Of a DNA stretch of 64,000 nucleotides, positions 40,138-51,254 are shown one piece after another. The DNA lies in the NCBI RefSeq assembly GCF_012584515.1, contig NZ_CP051461.1, positions 124,001 through 188,000 of the forward strand. The letters run 5' to 3'. Position numbers and translations under genes: made by a program. Source of the stretch: Polaromonas vacuolata (GTDB lineage Bacteria > Pseudomonadota > Gammaproteobacteria > Burkholderiales > Burkholderiaceae_C). The notes under the pieces were generated by a model. That model searched no databases, was not told the origin of the DNA, and saw only the letters and a program-made list of their open reading frames with translations. The stretch's first letter is position 1; each line of letters starts with the position of its first letter.

Positions 40138-42240
40138 ATGTCCCGCGCTACCCCCATTGAAAACTATCGCAACATCGGCATTTCTGCGCACATTGATGCC
40201 GGCAAGACCACGACCACCGAGCGCGTCCTTTTTTACACCGGCGTGAACCACAAGATTGGTGAAGTTCACGACGGCGCGGCCACCATGGACTGGATGGAGC
40301 AGGAACAAGAGCGTGGCATCACGATCACCTCTGCTGCGACCACCTGTTTCTGGAAAGGCATGGACAAGTCCTTGCCTGAGCACCGCATCAACATCATCGA
40401 CACCCCAGGCCACGTTGACTTCACGATTGAAGTCGAGCGCTCAATGCGCGTGCTTGACGGCGCTTGCATGGTTTACTGTGCAGTCGGCGGCGTCCAGCCA
40501 CAGTCCGAGACCGTCTGGCGTCAGGCCAACAAGTACAAAGTGCCACGTCTGGCATTCGTCAACAAGATGGACCGCACTGGCGCGAACTTCTTCAAAGTTG
40601 TTGAACAGATGAAACTGCGCTTAAAAGCCAGCCCTGTTCCAATGGTCATACCAATCGGTGCCGAAGAAAACTTCACCGGCGTGGTCGACTTGATCAAGAT
40701 GAAAGCCATCATCTGGGACGAAGCTTCGCAAGGCATGAAGTTCGACTACCGTGACATCCCGGCCGAACTCGTCGAGCAAGCCAAAGAGTGGCGTGAGAAG
40801 ATGGTTGAAGCTGCGGCTGAAGCCAACGAAGAACTCATGACCAAGTACCTCGAAGAGGGCGAGCTGACGGAAGAAGAAATCAAGTTCGGTATTCGTACCC
40901 GTACTATCGCCAGCGAAATCCAGCCAATGTATTGCGGTTCGGCTTTCAAGAACAAAGGCGTTCAGCGCATGCTTGACGCGGTGATCGAATTCATGCCGTC
41001 GCCAGTGGATATTCCACCGGTTAAAGGCATGGACGACGACGAACTGCCAGTTACCCGCAAGGCTGACGACTCAGAAAAATTCGCCGCTTTGGCATTCAAA
41101 CTGATGACCGACCCATTCGTGGGTCAGTTGACTTTTGTGCGCGTTTACTCCGGTGTGCTGAAAAAGGGCGACACCGTCTACAACCCAATCAAGGGCAAGA
41201 AAGAGCGTATCGGCCGTATCGTGCAAATGCACGCCAACAACCGTGAAGAAGTTAGCGAAATCCGCGCCGGCGACATCGCCGCTTGCGTGGGACTGAAAGA
41301 CGTGACCACGGGCGAGACCCTGTGCGATCCAGACGCTATCGTCATGCTCGAGCGCATGATTTTCCCAGAGCCAGTGATTGCCCAGGCAGTTGAGCCAAAG
41401 ACAAAAGCTGACCAGGAAAAAATGGGTATCGCTTTGTCCCGTCTGGCACAGGAAGATCCTTCTTTCCGCGTCAAGACCGACGAAGAGTCAGGTCAGACCA
41501 TCATCGCCGGTATGGGCGAGCTGCACTTGGAGATCATCGTTGACCGCATGAAGCGCGAATTCGGTGTTGAAGCCAACGTTGGTAAGCCGCAAGTGGCGTA
41601 CCGCGAAACTATCCGCAAGACGATTGAAGATGCTGAAGGCAAATTCGTTCGTCAGTCCGGTGGTAAAGGTCAATACGGTCACGTTGTGCTCAAGATCGAG
41701 CCAAATGAAACCGGCAAAGGTATTGAGTTCGTTGACGCGATCAAGGGCGGTGTGGTTCCACGCGAATACATCCCTGCGGTTGAAAAAGGTATTCACGAAG
41801 CAGTCACCACCGGTGTGCTCGCTGGCTACCCAGTGGTTGACGTTAAAGTCACGCTGCATTTCGGCTCATACCATGATGTTGACTCCAACGAAATGGCTTT
41901 CAAAATGGCTGCTATCTTTGGTTTCAAAGAAGGCTGCCGTAAAGCTAGCCCAGTGATTTTGGAGCCAATGATGGCTGTTGAAGTTGAGACCCCAGAAGAC
42001 TACGCCGGCAACGTGATGGGCGACTTGTCCTCACGCCGCGGTATGGTCCAGGGCATGGAAGACATGGTTGGTGGCGGCAAAGCCATCAAGGCAGAAGTGC
42101 CACTGTCAGAAATGTTTGGCTACTCCACGACACTGCGTTCAATGTCGCAAGGCCGCGCTACTTACTCGATGGAATTCAAGCACTACGCTGAAGCCCCACG
42201 CAATGTGGCTGAAGCAATTGTTGCTGCCCGCGCTAAGTAA
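40138..42240 (+). CDS. fusA: Elongation factor G
   Basis: 700 aa translocation GTPase. G1 is [10 protein letters not shown]2 [10 protein letters not shown]3 DTPGHVDF and G4 NKMD. Domains II-V follow at normal length, including the [15 protein letters not shown] segment of domain IV. No truncation or duplication is seen. Confidence 0.99.
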   Translation: MSRATPIENYRNIGISAHIDAGKTTTTERVLFYTGVNHKIGEVHDGAATMDWMEQEQERGITITSAATTCFWKGMDKSLPEHRINIIDTPGHVDFTIEVERSMRVLDGACMVYCAVGGVQPQSETVWRQANKYKVPRLAFVNKMDRTGANFFKVVEQMKLRLKASPVPMVIPIGAEENFTGVVDLIKMKAIIWDEASQGMKFDYRDIPAELVEQAKEWREKMVEAAAEANEELMTKYLEEGELTEEEIKFGIRTRTIASEIQPMYCGSAFKNKGVQRMLDAVIEFMPSPVDIPPVKGMDDDELPVTRKADDSEKFAALAFKLMTDPFVGQLTFVRVYSGVLKKGDTVYNPIKGKKERIGRIVQMHANNREEVSEIRAGDIAACVGLKDVTTGETLCDPDAIVMLERMIFPEPVIAQAVEPKTKADQEKMGIALSRLAQEDPSFRVKTDEESGQTIIAGMGELHLEIIVDRMKREFGVEANVGKPQVAYRETIRKTIEDAEGKFVRQSGGKGQYGHVVLKIEPNETGKGIEFVDAIKGGVVPREYIPAVEKGIHEAVTTGVLAGYPVVDVKVTLHFGSYHDVDSNEMAFKMAAIFGFKEGCRKASPVILEPMMAVEVETPEDYAGNVMGDLSSRRGMVQGMEDMVGGGKAIKAEVPLSEMFGYSTTLRSMSQGRATYSMEFKHYAEAPRNVAEAIVAARAK

Positions 42241-42315
42241 ACCAATTTGTTAGGAGGCAGTTCAGAAGTGATGCATAAGCAAATCTTCGGTTCCTCTTTC
42301 TGACTAATTAACAGT

Positions 42316-42341
42316 GTGAATTGATCTTAGAGTCAATTCAC
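42316..42341 (+). promoter_or_regulatory. Hairpin in the fusA-tuf spacer
   Basis: Perfect 9-bp stem GTGAATTGA/TCAATTCAC with an 8-base loop, followed by A-rich sequence. It lies in a 215-bp spacer before tuf and lacks a U run on the plus strand. Confidence 0.45.
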
Positions 42342-42455
42342 AAAAATTCCCAAGTCTGCGATTGAGTGCCACTTTGTACCCGTGCGAAGTGAATCAGCAA
42401 CCCAGTGCAGACGTTAAACCGCACACGGGCATGTTCTTTATATCTGGAGAGAAAA

Positions 42456-43646
<1,191 letters not shown>

Positions 43647-43660
43647 TCAAAGGATTTCTC

Positions 43661-43975
43661 ATGGCAACCAAGCAAAAAATCCGTATCCGCCTCAAAGCGT
43701 TTGATTACAAACTGATCGACCAGTCCGCTGCCGAAATCGTTGACACCGCCAAGCGTACCGGCGCGATTGTCAAAGGCCCAGTGCCTTTGCCAACCCGCAT
43801 GAAGCGTTTCGACATTCTGCGTTCACCCCACGTCAACAAGACGAGTCGTGACCAGCTTGAAATCCGCACGCACCAGCGCCTGATGGACATCGTTGACCCA
43901 ACAGATAAAACTGTTGATGCGTTGATGAAGCTCGATCTGCCCGCTGGCGTCGACGTAGAAATCAAACTGCAGTAA
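43661..43975 (+). CDS. rpsJ: 30S ribosomal protein S10
   Basis: 104 aa, [20 protein letters not shown] start and the GPVPLPT and [19 protein letters not shown] segments. It lies 14 bp after tuf, so it is almost certainly cotranscribed with tuf rather than opening its own operon as in E. coli. Confidence 0.99.
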   Translation: MATKQKIRIRLKAFDYKLIDQSAAEIVDTAKRTGAIVKGPVPLPTRMKRFDILRSPHVNKTSRDQLEIRTHQRLMDIVDPTDKTVDALMKLDLPAGVDVEIKLQ

Positions 43976-43986
43976 GTCGTTTGCAG

Positions 43987-44121
43987 CTACTACGCAGGGG
44001 TTAAACCTGTTGTGTAGTAGTTGAAAAACTTGATGTATTAGCCTAGGCTGTTCTTTGTGGACACTCTAGGCTATACTCTTGGGCTGCCCTCTAATTGCGC
44101 GAAAAAATTCAAGTAATTAGA
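43987..44121 (+). promoter_or_regulatory. Structured leader between rpsJ and rplC
   Basis: Three hairpins occur in 135 bp: CTACTAC/GTAGTAG (43987-43993, 44014-44020, with inner CAGG/CCTG), TAGCCTAG/CTAGGCTA (44039-44046, 44066-44073), and TCTAATT/AATTAGA (44090-44096, 44115-44121). None ends in a proper U run. It may be the site of autoregulation for the rplC-rpsQ transcript. Confidence 0.5.
44049..44077 (+). promoter_or_regulatory. Candidate promoter of rplC operon
   Basis: A good -10 (TATACT, 44072-44077) sits 17 bp after a poor -35 (TGTTCT, 44049-44054). It lies within the second inverted repeat of the leader, about 130 bp before rplC. Confidence 0.35.
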
Positions 44122-44205
44122 GAGGACAGTTTTATTAACAGTCTCCTACGCAAAAACGTTCGCTGCCAATTGAAGTAGCGACGGTAGGAGTTACGAAAGA
44201 AAATC

Positions 44206-44886
44206 ATGAGTCTGAGCAACTCCCTCGGGTTGCTGGGCCGCAAGGTTGGCATGATGCGTCTGTTTACTGATGATGGGGACACAGTTCCTGTCACAGTAGT
44301 GGATGTGTCGAACAACCGCGTGACCCAGGTTAAAACCGAAGCAAATGACGGCTACAGTGCCCTCCAAGTGGCATTCGGTTCGCGCAAAGCATCGCGCGTG
44401 ACCAAGCCGGCCGCCGGCCACCTTGCTAAAGCAGGTGTTGAGGCTGGTGAAATCCTGAAAGAATTCCGCGTGACGGCTGACGTCGCAGGCAAGTACGCTG
44501 CAGGCACTGTTGTGCCCGCCGCTGACGTGTTTGTGGTTGGCCAGATGGTTGACGTTCAGGGTACCTCGATTGGTAAAGGCTTTGCCGGCACCATCAAGCG
44601 CCACAAGATGAGTTCGCAGCGCGCGTCGCACGGTAACAGCCGTTCGCACAATGTGCCCGGCTCTATTGGTATGGCACAGGATCCTGGTCGCGTGTTTCCT
44701 GGTAAACGCATGACGGGTCACCTTGGTGATGTCACCAAAACCACACAAAACCTAGATATCGTTCGCATTGACGAAGCCCGTCAATTGTTGATGATCCGTG
44801 GCGCTGTGCCTGGTTCCAAAGGCGGTTTTGTCACGGTTCGTGCCGCGATTAAAGCCAAGCCAGTTGCAGACAAAGGAGCGAATTGA
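44206..44886 (+). CDS. rplC: 50S ribosomal protein L3
   Basis: 226 aa. [18 protein letters not shown] at the N-terminus and [11 protein letters not shown]...[31 protein letters not shown] in the middle (shown in part) include the Gln methylated by PrmB. First gene of the contiguous S10-type run; its TGA shares one base with the rplD ATG. Confidence 0.98.
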   Translation: MSLSNSLGLLGRKVGMMRLFTDDGDTVPVTVVDVSNNRVTQVKTEANDGYSALQVAFGSRKASRVTKPAAGHLAKAGVEAGEILKEFRVTADVAGKYAAGTVVPAADVFVVGQMVDVQGTSIGKGFAGTIKRHKMSSQRASHGNSRSHNVPGSIGMAQDPGRVFPGKRMTGHLGDVTKTTQNLDIVRIDEARQLLMIRGAVPGSKGGFVTVRAAIKAKPVADKGAN

Positions 44887-45506
44887 TGCAGGTCGAACTC
44901 CTGAATGACCAAGGTTTGGTTGCGTCCACTGTTGACGTGCCTGATACCGTGTTTGGTCGCGAATACAACGAAAGCCTGATTCACCAAGTCGTCGTAGCCT
45001 TCCAGGCTAACGCTCGCCAAGGTACCCGGGCTCAGAAAGACCGTGAGCAGGTCCGTCACTCGACTAAAAAGCCTTTTAAACAAAAAGGTACTGGTCGTGC
45101 ACGTGCTGGTATGACGTCTTCGCCACTGTGGCGCGGCGGCGGTCGTATCTTCCCGAACATGCCTGATGAAAACTTCACGCAAAAAATCAACAAGAAGATG
45201 TACCGTGCCGGTATGGCATCGATCTTCTCGCAGCTAGCGCGCGAAGGCCGTTTGGCTATTGTTGATTCACTGGCCGTTGACTCACCTAAGACCAAAGTCT
45301 TGGCTGACAAATTCAAGGCCATGAACCTCAACTCGGTGCTGGTCATCGCTGATGTGGTTGATGAAAACCTGTACTTGGCTTCGCGCAATCTGGTGAACAT
45401 CCTGGTGGTTGAACCCCGTTACGCCGATCCGGTGTCACTGGTTCACTACAAAAAGGTGTTGGTCACCAAGGCCGCCATGGACCAACTCAAGGAGATGTTC
45501 GCATGA
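44886..45506 (+). CDS. rplD: 50S ribosomal protein L4
   Basis: 206 aa. [21 protein letters not shown] and the loop [14 protein letters not shown] are diagnostic. In E. coli this protein represses its own operon by binding the S10 leader. ATG 44886 overlaps the rplC stop (TGATG); a TTG at 44883 is less likely. Confidence 0.98.
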   Translation: MQVELLNDQGLVASTVDVPDTVFGREYNESLIHQVVVAFQANARQGTRAQKDREQVRHSTKKPFKQKGTGRARAGMTSSPLWRGGGRIFPNMPDENFTQKINKKMYRAGMASIFSQLAREGRLAIVDSLAVDSPKTKVLADKFKAMNLNSVLVIADVVDENLYLASRNLVNILVVEPRYADPVSLVHYKKVLVTKAAMDQLKEMFA

Positions 45507-45829
45507 GAGCCATTACTGCGAAAACAAAATTCGACGAAGGCCGCTTGATGCAGGTTTTAGTCGCGCCAATCGTGTCTGAAAAGGCCACGATGATCGCTGA
45601 CAAAACCAATTCAATCACTTTCAAGGTACTGCAGGACGCTACCAAATTTGAAATTAAAGCTGCTGTGCAGTTGATGTTCAAAGTTGAAGTCCAAGCAGTT
45701 GCCGTGCTCAATATCAAGGGCAAGACCAAGCGCTTTGGCAAATCAGTGGGTCGTCGGGATAATCTCCGCAAAGCCTACGTGACGCTCAAGCCAGGTCAAG
45801 AGATCAACATTGGCGGGGAGGCTGCGTAA
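45503..45829 (+). CDS. rplW: 50S ribosomal protein L23
   Basis: 108 aa. The core [20 protein letters not shown] and [21 protein letters not shown] are clear; it forms part of the docking site for SRP and trigger factor at the tunnel exit. ATG overlaps the rplD stop. About ten N-terminal residues ([10 protein letters not shown]) precede the usual core. Confidence 0.98.
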   Translation: MRAITAKTKFDEGRLMQVLVAPIVSEKATMIADKTNSITFKVLQDATKFEIKAAVQLMFKVEVQAVAVLNIKGKTKRFGKSVGRRDNLRKAYVTLKPGQEINIGGEAA

Positions 45830-45831
45830 TC

Positions 45832-46656
45832 ATGGCTGTCATTAAAATGAAACCCACATCACCCGGCATGCGCGGGATGGTGAAGATTTCGCGTGACCAC
45901 CTGCACAAGGGTGAGCCTTACGCACCACTGCTGGAGCCACAATTCCAGAAGTCTGGCCGTAACAACAACGGTCACATCACGGTTCGCCATAAAGGCGGCG
46001 GTCATAAGCACCACTACCGTGTAGTTGACTTCAAGCGCATTAAAGACGCTATTCCGGCTAAAGTCGAACGCATTGAGTACGACCCTAACCGTACGGCTCA
46101 CATTGCACTTCTTTGCTACGCTGACGGCGAGCGCACCTACATCATCGCCCCGCGCGATCTTGAAGTTGGCGCCACGCTGGTAAGCGGTCCAGAAGCACCG
46201 ATTCGCATTGGTAACACACTGCCTATCCGTAACATCCCAGTTGGTTCAACCATCCATTGCATCGAGATGCAAATTGGTAAGGGCGCGCAAATTGCACGCT
46301 CGGCCGGTACCTCTGCGACGCTGCTGGCACGTGAAGGCACTTACGCTCAGGTTCGTATGCGCTCCGGTGAAGTTCGTAAGATCCACATCGAATGCCGTGC
46401 AACCATTGGCGCTGTAGCCAACGAAGAGCATAGCCTGCGCCGTCTCGGCAAGGCTGGCGTGAAGCGTTGGATGGGTATTCGCCCAACCGTTCGCGGTGTC
46501 GTCATGAATCCGGTCGATCACCCACACGGTGGCGGCGAAGGCAAGACCGGCGAAGGCCGTCATCCTGTCGATCCATGGGGTAACCTGACCAAGGGCTACC
46601 GTACCCGCAACAACAAGCGCACGCAAGTGATGATTGTTTCGCGTCGCAAGAAGTAA
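45832..46656 (+). CDS. rplB: 50S ribosomal protein L2
   Basis: 274 aa. [20 protein letters not shown] near the N-terminus and [13 protein letters not shown], including the peptidyl-transferase-proximal His, near the C-terminus. Starts two bases after the rplW stop. Confidence 0.99.
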   Translation: MAVIKMKPTSPGMRGMVKISRDHLHKGEPYAPLLEPQFQKSGRNNNGHITVRHKGGGHKHHYRVVDFKRIKDAIPAKVERIEYDPNRTAHIALLCYADGERTYIIAPRDLEVGATLVSGPEAPIRIGNTLPIRNIPVGSTIHCIEMQIGKGAQIARSAGTSATLLAREGTYAQVRMRSGEVRKIHIECRATIGAVANEEHSLRRLGKAGVKRWMGIRPTVRGVVMNPVDHPHGGGEGKTGEGRHPVDPWGNLTKGYRTRNNKRTQVMIVSRRKK

Positions 46657-46665
46657 GGCTAACCC

Positions 46666-46944
46666 ATGACACGTTCACTTAAAAAAGGTCCCTTTGTCGA
46701 CCATCATTTGGTAGCCAAGGCTGATAAAGCCGTTACCAATAAAGACAAAAAGCCGATCAAGACCTGGTCGCGTCGCTCAATGATCCTGCCCGAGTTCATC
46801 GGCTTGACCATCGCCGTGCATAACGGCAAACAGCACGTACCGGTCTACATCACCGATCAGATGGTTGGCCACAAGCTGGGCGAGTTTGCATTGACTCGTA
46901 CCTTCAAAGGTCATCCGGCTGATAAAAAAGTTGTGAAGAAATAA
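46666..46944 (+). CDS. rpsS: 30S ribosomal protein S19
   Basis: 92 aa. [16 protein letters not shown] start, [14 protein letters not shown] and the C-terminal [17 protein letters not shown] are typical. Confidence 0.99.
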   Translation: MTRSLKKGPFVDHHLVAKADKAVTNKDKKPIKTWSRRSMILPEFIGLTIAVHNGKQHVPVYITDQMVGHKLGEFALTRTFKGHPADKKVVKK

Positions 46945-46953
46945 GGAAAGACC

Positions 46954-47283
46954 ATGGAAACACGTGCAACCCTCCGGGGCGTTCGTCTGTCGGTCGACAA
47001 GGGCCGTCTGGTCGCTGACCTGATCCGCGGTAAGACCGTGGAACAAGCGCTCAACATCCTGACTTTCACGCAGAAAAAAGCTGCTGGAATCATCAAGAAA
47101 GTTGTTGAGTCTGCTATCGCTAACGCTGAACATAACGATGGCGCTGACATCGACGAGTTGAAGGTTAAAACCATCTACGTCGAACAAGGCGCTACGCTCA
47201 AGCGTTTCTCTGCGCGCGCTAAAGGCCGCGGTAACAGCATAAGCAAACCAACGTGCCATGTGTACGTTGTTGTTGGCAACTAA
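46954..47283 (+). CDS. rplV: 50S ribosomal protein L22
   Basis: 109 aa. [21 protein letters not shown] at the N-terminus and the tunnel-lining loop [17 protein letters not shown]. No macrolide-type insertions are seen in the loop. Confidence 0.98.
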   Translation: METRATLRGVRLSVDKGRLVADLIRGKTVEQALNILTFTQKKAAGIIKKVVESAIANAEHNDGADIDELKVKTIYVEQGATLKRFSARAKGRGNSISKPTCHVYVVVGN

Positions 47284-47295
47284 GGGCAGCAGGAT

Positions 47296-48204
47296 ATGGG
47301 ACAAAAAATTAACCCAACCGGTTTTCGGCTGTCAATCAGCCGCAACTGGTCCAGCCGCTGGTATGCAAGCAACCGTGATTTCGCCGGCATGTTGGCCGAA
47401 GACATCAAGGTTCGCGAGTACCTCAAAGCCAAACTCAAGAACGCTGCGGTTTCGCGCGTCTTGATCGAGCGTCCCGCTAAAAATGCACGCATCACAATTT
47501 TCTCGGCACGTCCGGGCGTTGTGATCGGCAAAAAAGGCGAAGACATCGAAGCGCTGAAAAAAGAACTCAGCCGCCAACTTGGCGTGCCAGTTGCAGTGAA
47601 TATCGAAGAAGTTCGCAAGCCGGAAATTGATGCCAAGCTTATCGCTGACAGCATCACCCAACAGCTTGAAAAACGCATCATGTTCCGCCGTGCTATGAAG
47701 CGCGCTATGCAAAACGCTATGCGTCTGGGTGCCTTAGGCATCAAGATCATGTCGTCTGGCCGTCTCAACGGCATCGAGATCGCACGCTGCGAGTGGTACC
47801 GTGAAGGCCGTGTGCCTCTCCAGACCCTGCGCGCCGATATCGACTATGGCACCTCTGAAGCCAAGACCACCTACGGCATTATTGGCGTTAAGGTCTGGGT
47901 CTACAAAGGCGATACCCTGGGCCGCAATGATGCGCCAGGCGCCAAGATGGTGGAAACACCTGACGAAGAGCGCAAGCCGCGCGGCCCACGCCGTGATGCA
48001 CGCCCTGGTGAGCGTACTGATCGCCCAGCCCCACGTGGTGCCCGCCCAGCGGGTCGCCCAACGGGTGGTGTGAACACTGCGCCTGCTGATGGCAGCGACA
48101 AGCCGGCTGAAGCTACCGATGGTAGCGAAGCTCCGAAAAACACCGTTAAGCGCGTCCGTAAAGCCGCGCCAGCTGCAGCAGCTGACGGTGCAAAGTCCGA
48201 GTAA
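47296..48204 (+). CDS. rpsC: 30S ribosomal protein S3 with long C-terminal extension
   Basis: 302 aa against about 233 in E. coli. Residues 1-210 are ordinary S3: [11 protein letters not shown] start, the KH-domain [13 protein letters not shown] and [19 protein letters not shown]. The last 85 or so residues are rich in Arg, Pro, Ala, Asp and end in [12 protein letters not shown]; such tails occur in Comamonadaceae. The extension lies on the solvent side near the mRNA entry, with no known role. Confidence 0.98.
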   Translation: MGQKINPTGFRLSISRNWSSRWYASNRDFAGMLAEDIKVREYLKAKLKNAAVSRVLIERPAKNARITIFSARPGVVIGKKGEDIEALKKELSRQLGVPVAVNIEEVRKPEIDAKLIADSITQQLEKRIMFRRAMKRAMQNAMRLGALGIKIMSSGRLNGIEIARCEWYREGRVPLQTLRADIDYGTSEAKTTYGIIGVKVWVYKGDTLGRNDAPGAKMVETPDEERKPRGPRRDARPGERTDRPAPRGARPAGRPTGGVNTAPADGSDKPAEATDGSEAPKNTVKRVRKAAPAAAADGAKSE

Positions 48205-48228
48205 TCGGTCAACAACGAGAGATAAATC

Positions 48229-48645
48229 ATGCTGCAACCCGCGCGTAGAAAATATCGTAAAGAGCAAAAAGGCCGCAACACCGGCGTAGCCACACGGGGT
48301 AACTCCGTGGCTTTCGGTGACTTTGGTCTGAAATGCACTGACCGTGGCCGTCTGACGGCCCGTCAAATTGAAGCCGCACGTCGTGCGATTTCCCGTCACG
48401 TTAAGCGTGGCGGCCGTATCTGGATCCGTGTCTTCCCAGACAAGCCAATTTCCCAAAAGCCTGCTGAAGTGCGAATGGGTAACGGTAAAGGTAATCCAGA
48501 GTATTACGTGGCTGAAATTCAGCCCGGTAAAATAGTCTTTGAAATCGTCGGCGTGCCCGAAGAACTGGCTCGTGAAGCGTTCCGCCTGGCATCTGCCAAG
48601 CTGCCGCTGCGCACCACGTTCGTCAGCCGCATGATCGGCCAGTAA
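48229..48645 (+). CDS. rplP: 50S ribosomal protein L16
   Basis: 138 aa. [17 protein letters not shown] start, [22 protein letters not shown] and [15 protein letters not shown], with the arginine hydroxylated by RoxA in the last motif region of homologues. Confidence 0.99.
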   Translation: MLQPARRKYRKEQKGRNTGVATRGNSVAFGDFGLKCTDRGRLTARQIEAARRAISRHVKRGGRIWIRVFPDKPISQKPAEVRMGNGKGNPEYYVAEIQPGKIVFEIVGVPEELAREAFRLASAKLPLRTTFVSRMIGQ

Positions 48646-48661
48646 TCAGGAGAATGAAGAA

Positions 48662-48865
48662 ATGAACACTACTGAACTACGCCAAAAAGACGTTGCCGGT
48701 TTGAAGACCGAAGTCAAAGAGTTGCAAAAAGCACACTTTGGCCTTCGCATGCAAAAAGCCACGCAACAGCTAAGCAACACTGCAACGCTGCGCTCGACGC
48801 GCCGTTCTATCGCTCGCGCCAAGACTATTCTTGCCGAGACCATCGTCAAGCAAGGAGCAAAATAA
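48662..48865 (+). CDS. rpmC: 50S ribosomal protein L29
   Basis: 67 aa helical protein at the tunnel exit. [21 protein letters not shown] and [15 protein letters not shown] are typical. The terminal A of its stop codon is the first base of the rpsQ ATG. Confidence 0.97.
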   Translation: MNTTELRQKDVAGLKTEVKELQKAHFGLRMQKATQQLSNTATLRSTRRSIARAKTILAETIVKQGAK

Positions 48866-49134
48866 TGACGGAAGTTAAAAAATCCCTCAAGCGCACCTTG
48901 ATTGGTAAAGTGGTGAGCGATAAGCGCGCCAAGACTGTGACTGTTTTGGTCGAACGCCGTGTGAAACACGAGCTGTACGGTAAAATCGTGTCCCTGTCGA
49001 GCAAATACCACGCCCATGATGAAAAGGGCGAGTACAAAATGGGTGACATGATTGAAATCACCGAAAGCCGTCCAATTTCTAAAACCAAAAACTGGATTGT
49101 TTCCCGTTTGGTTCAGAAAGCGGCTATTGTCTAA
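48865..49134 (+). CDS. rpsQ: 30S ribosomal protein S17
   Basis: 89 aa OB-fold protein. [27 protein letters not shown] and the [16 protein letters not shown] segment are diagnostic. It is the last gene of the run: a terminator follows after 36 bases and rplN is not present downstream. Confidence 0.98.
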   Translation: MTEVKKSLKRTLIGKVVSDKRAKTVTVLVERRVKHELYGKIVSLSSKYHAHDEKGEYKMGDMIEITESRPISKTKNWIVSRLVQKAAIV

Positions 49135-49170
49135 TTCCTGATTTTTTCAGGCTTTGACTTTAAGGCAATA

Positions 49171-49199
49171 AAAACGGCTCACTATGTGGGCCGTTTTTG
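49171..49199 (+). terminator. Intrinsic terminator after rpsQ
   Basis: Stem AAAACGGC/GCCGTTTT (49171-49178, 49190-49197) with an 11-base loop and T5. It ends the ribosomal protein transcript. Confidence 0.8.
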
Positions 49200-49337
49200 T
49201 TTCTGCGTTTGCCTCGCCAGTTCTTCGCTTTTAGGCCCTGTAACTAGCCGGTTGGCAATTGCTTTTGCCACTTAGGTAAAAATGCTTTCCGCGCCTTTAT
49301 TTTTTCGTAAAATTTTTATCCAAACTGGAGCAACCCA

Positions 49338-49844
49338 ATGATTAAAGTCGGTGACACCCTGCCTAGCGCAACCTTGATGGAGTTCTCTGAAGTTGAAGGC
49401 AATGGTTGCAGTATTGGCCCTAATGCGGTCGAAGTGAGTACAGCTACAGCTGGTAAGACAATCGCTATCTTTGGTCTGCCAGGCGCTTTCACACCGACTT
49501 GCTCGGCTAAACACGTGCCCGGCTATCTCGATGGCTTTTCTGACTTCAAGGCCGCTGGTGTGGACGAAGTTTGGTGTATCAGCGTTAACGACGCATTTGT
49601 GATGGGCGCATGGGCGCGTGAGCAAAAGAGCGATGGCAAGATCCGTATGTTGGCCGATGGCAGTGCTGCACTGGCTCAGGCAACCGGCTTGACACTTGAC
49701 TTGACGTCGCGCGGCATGGGTTTACGCAGCACGCGTTATTCCATGTGGGTTAAGGACGGCAAGGTGATGAGCTTGAACATCGAAGGACCGGGTAAATTTG
49801 AGGTCAGCGATGCCGCTACGCTATTAGCGCAGATCAAAGGCTAA
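49338..49844 (+). CDS. Peroxiredoxin, Prx5/hybrid type
   Basis: 168 aa thiol peroxidase. The peroxidatic Cys55 lies in PGAFTPTCSAKHVPGY, and LGMRST-like GLRSTRYSMWVKDGKV at the C-terminal side fits the atypical 2-Cys Prx5 group; Cys24 and Cys80 are candidates for the resolving thiol. Family enzymes of this kind use glutathione/glutaredoxin or thioredoxin as reductant. A terminator follows. Confidence 0.93.
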   Translation: MIKVGDTLPSATLMEFSEVEGNGCSIGPNAVEVSTATAGKTIAIFGLPGAFTPTCSAKHVPGYLDGFSDFKAAGVDEVWCISVNDAFVMGAWAREQKSDGKIRMLADGSAALAQATGLTLDLTSRGMGLRSTRYSMWVKDGKVMSLNIEGPGKFEVSDAATLLAQIKG

Positions 49845-49870
49845 TTTTCAGCATTGATTTTGGGCAGTAA

Positions 49871-49908
49871 AAAAGCCTGCGACCTTTTGTTAAGGCGCAG
49901 GCTTTTTG
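49871..49908. terminator. Intrinsic terminator between peroxiredoxin and GNAT genes
   Basis: 11-bp perfect stem AAAAGCCTGCG/CGCAGGCTTTT (49871-49881, 49896-49906) with A and T runs on either side, suited to both convergent transcripts. Confidence 0.8.
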
Positions 49909-49949
49909 CTTGGGCTGTCTGTCTCGTTTTATAGTCTGTCTGGCGCGAA

Positions 49950-50438
49950 TTAAAGGTCAGCCTTAAGGTAATGGGCACCGGCCACAGGATTGAAATAGTA
50001 GGGTGCGATTGCCTCAAAGCCTAAGTCTACATAAAGTGCACGAGCCGACTCCATGTCGCTTAGCGTGTCGAGCAACATATGGCTGTAACCCGCCATGCGA
50101 GCAGTCTCTAAGACGGCTTCGGCTAATTGGCGTCCCAAGCCCATTCGGCGAAAAGCGCGGCGCACATAAAGACGCTTGAATTCGCAAGCGTTGGGATAGT
50201 CGACGGTCTTGAGCGAGCGCATAGCGCAGCAGCCAGCGATCTCTCCGTCGATTGTCGCTAACAGTAATGCGCCTTCAGGTTGCGCATACTCGCCTGGCAA
50301 GCCTTTTAGCTCGGCTTCGAAATCTTGAAAGCCCAAATCAATATCGATTTGCGCTGCGTACTCCTGCAAAACAAGACGTGTTGCTTCGAGCTGGTCGGCC
50401 GTTGTCGGGGTAATTAATTCAAATTTAGAGTTTTGCAC
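49950..50438 (-). CDS. GNAT family N-acetyltransferase
   Basis: 162 aa. Acetyl-CoA pyrophosphate-binding motif A is RRAFRRMGLGRQLAEAVLETA (R-x-x-G-x-G) at about residues 93-113, preceded by the beta-strand CEFKRLYV. Acceptor unknown. It starts at ATG 50438 and is single. Confidence 0.9.
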   Translation of the reverse strand: MQNSKFELITPTTADQLEATRLVLQEYAAQIDIDLGFQDFEAELKGLPGEYAQPEGALLLATIDGEIAGCCAMRSLKTVDYPNACEFKRLYVRRAFRRMGLGRQLAEAVLETARMAGYSHMLLDTLSDMESARALYVDLGFEAIAPYYFNPVAGAHYLKADL

Positions 50439-50720
50439 TGTGCCAAGACTTATTTAATTGTTTGGCCCACTATACAGACCCTAAGACCAGCAGCATCAAC
50501 TAGGCCGCAGCTACAACACAGATAGTCAACATTAGCGCTGTAAAAATGCGCCAACATGACCCGTCCAGACATGGCGTGGCATTGCTTTAGCGGCGATTAG
50601 GGAGGCACTTGTAAATGCTTTAAGGCTGACAATAAAAGCCAGTGGAAAGCCTGTGATGGCGAATCCCAGACCCTGTCGTTTGGACTCAAAAGTCACCTTT
50701 AAAAGCGGCACCTTTAAGCG

Positions 50721-51236
50721 TCAAGCTTGAGCCAGCAGCTTTTCAATCAGTTTGTGCAGATCATCAAAGTCAGGCTCGCCAACATACTGCTTGACGATTT
50801 GACCGCGCTTGTCGACCAGGTAAGTGGTGGGCGTGAGTTGTACATCGCCCCAAGCCTTGGCGACTACTCCGGTGTTATCTATGGCAACTTTGAACGGCAA
50901 GTCGCGTGTCTGGGCAAAGTTAACGACATAGCTTGGCGGGTCGTAGCTCATCGCTACTGCAACGGTGTCGTAGCCTTTGGCTTGGTATTTGTTGTAGGTT
51001 GAAATGATTTTTGGCATTTCAGCGACGCAAGTCACGCAGCTAGTGGCCCAAAAATTAACCAGCGTGACTTTGCCCATAAAGTCAGCCGTGCTGTGCTTGC
51101 TGCCATCAAGCAGAACAAAGGTCGATTGCGGTGCGGCTCTGGCGCTGCTGCAGCCGTAAAGGCCTGCACCGGCTGCGACACAAAGCACGGCCAGCAATGC
51201 GCTGCGGCGTGCTATGGTGCGGTAATTTTTTTTCAT
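50721..51236 (-). CDS. TlpA-type thioredoxin-like lipoprotein
   Basis: 171 aa. A lipoprotein signal (LYGC, Cys29) targets it to the periplasmic membrane face. The thioredoxin fold carries the redox pair C67 and C70 in FWATSCVTC, and the cis-Pro region is LTPTTYLVDKRG. TlpA/ResA-like proteins keep cytochrome c or other periplasmic thiols reduced. The start is only 18 bases from the divergent DUF4197 start. Confidence 0.92.
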   Translation of the reverse strand: MKKNYRTIARRSALLAVLCVAAGAGLYGCSSARAAPQSTFVLLDGSKHSTADFMGKVTLVNFWATSCVTCVAEMPKIISTYNKYQAKGYDTVAVAMSYDPPSYVVNFAQTRDLPFKVAIDNTGVVAKAWGDVQLTPTTYLVDKRGQIVKQYVGEPDFDDLHKLIEKLLAQA

Positions 51237-51254
51237 TCTGAGGAGGACTCCATC

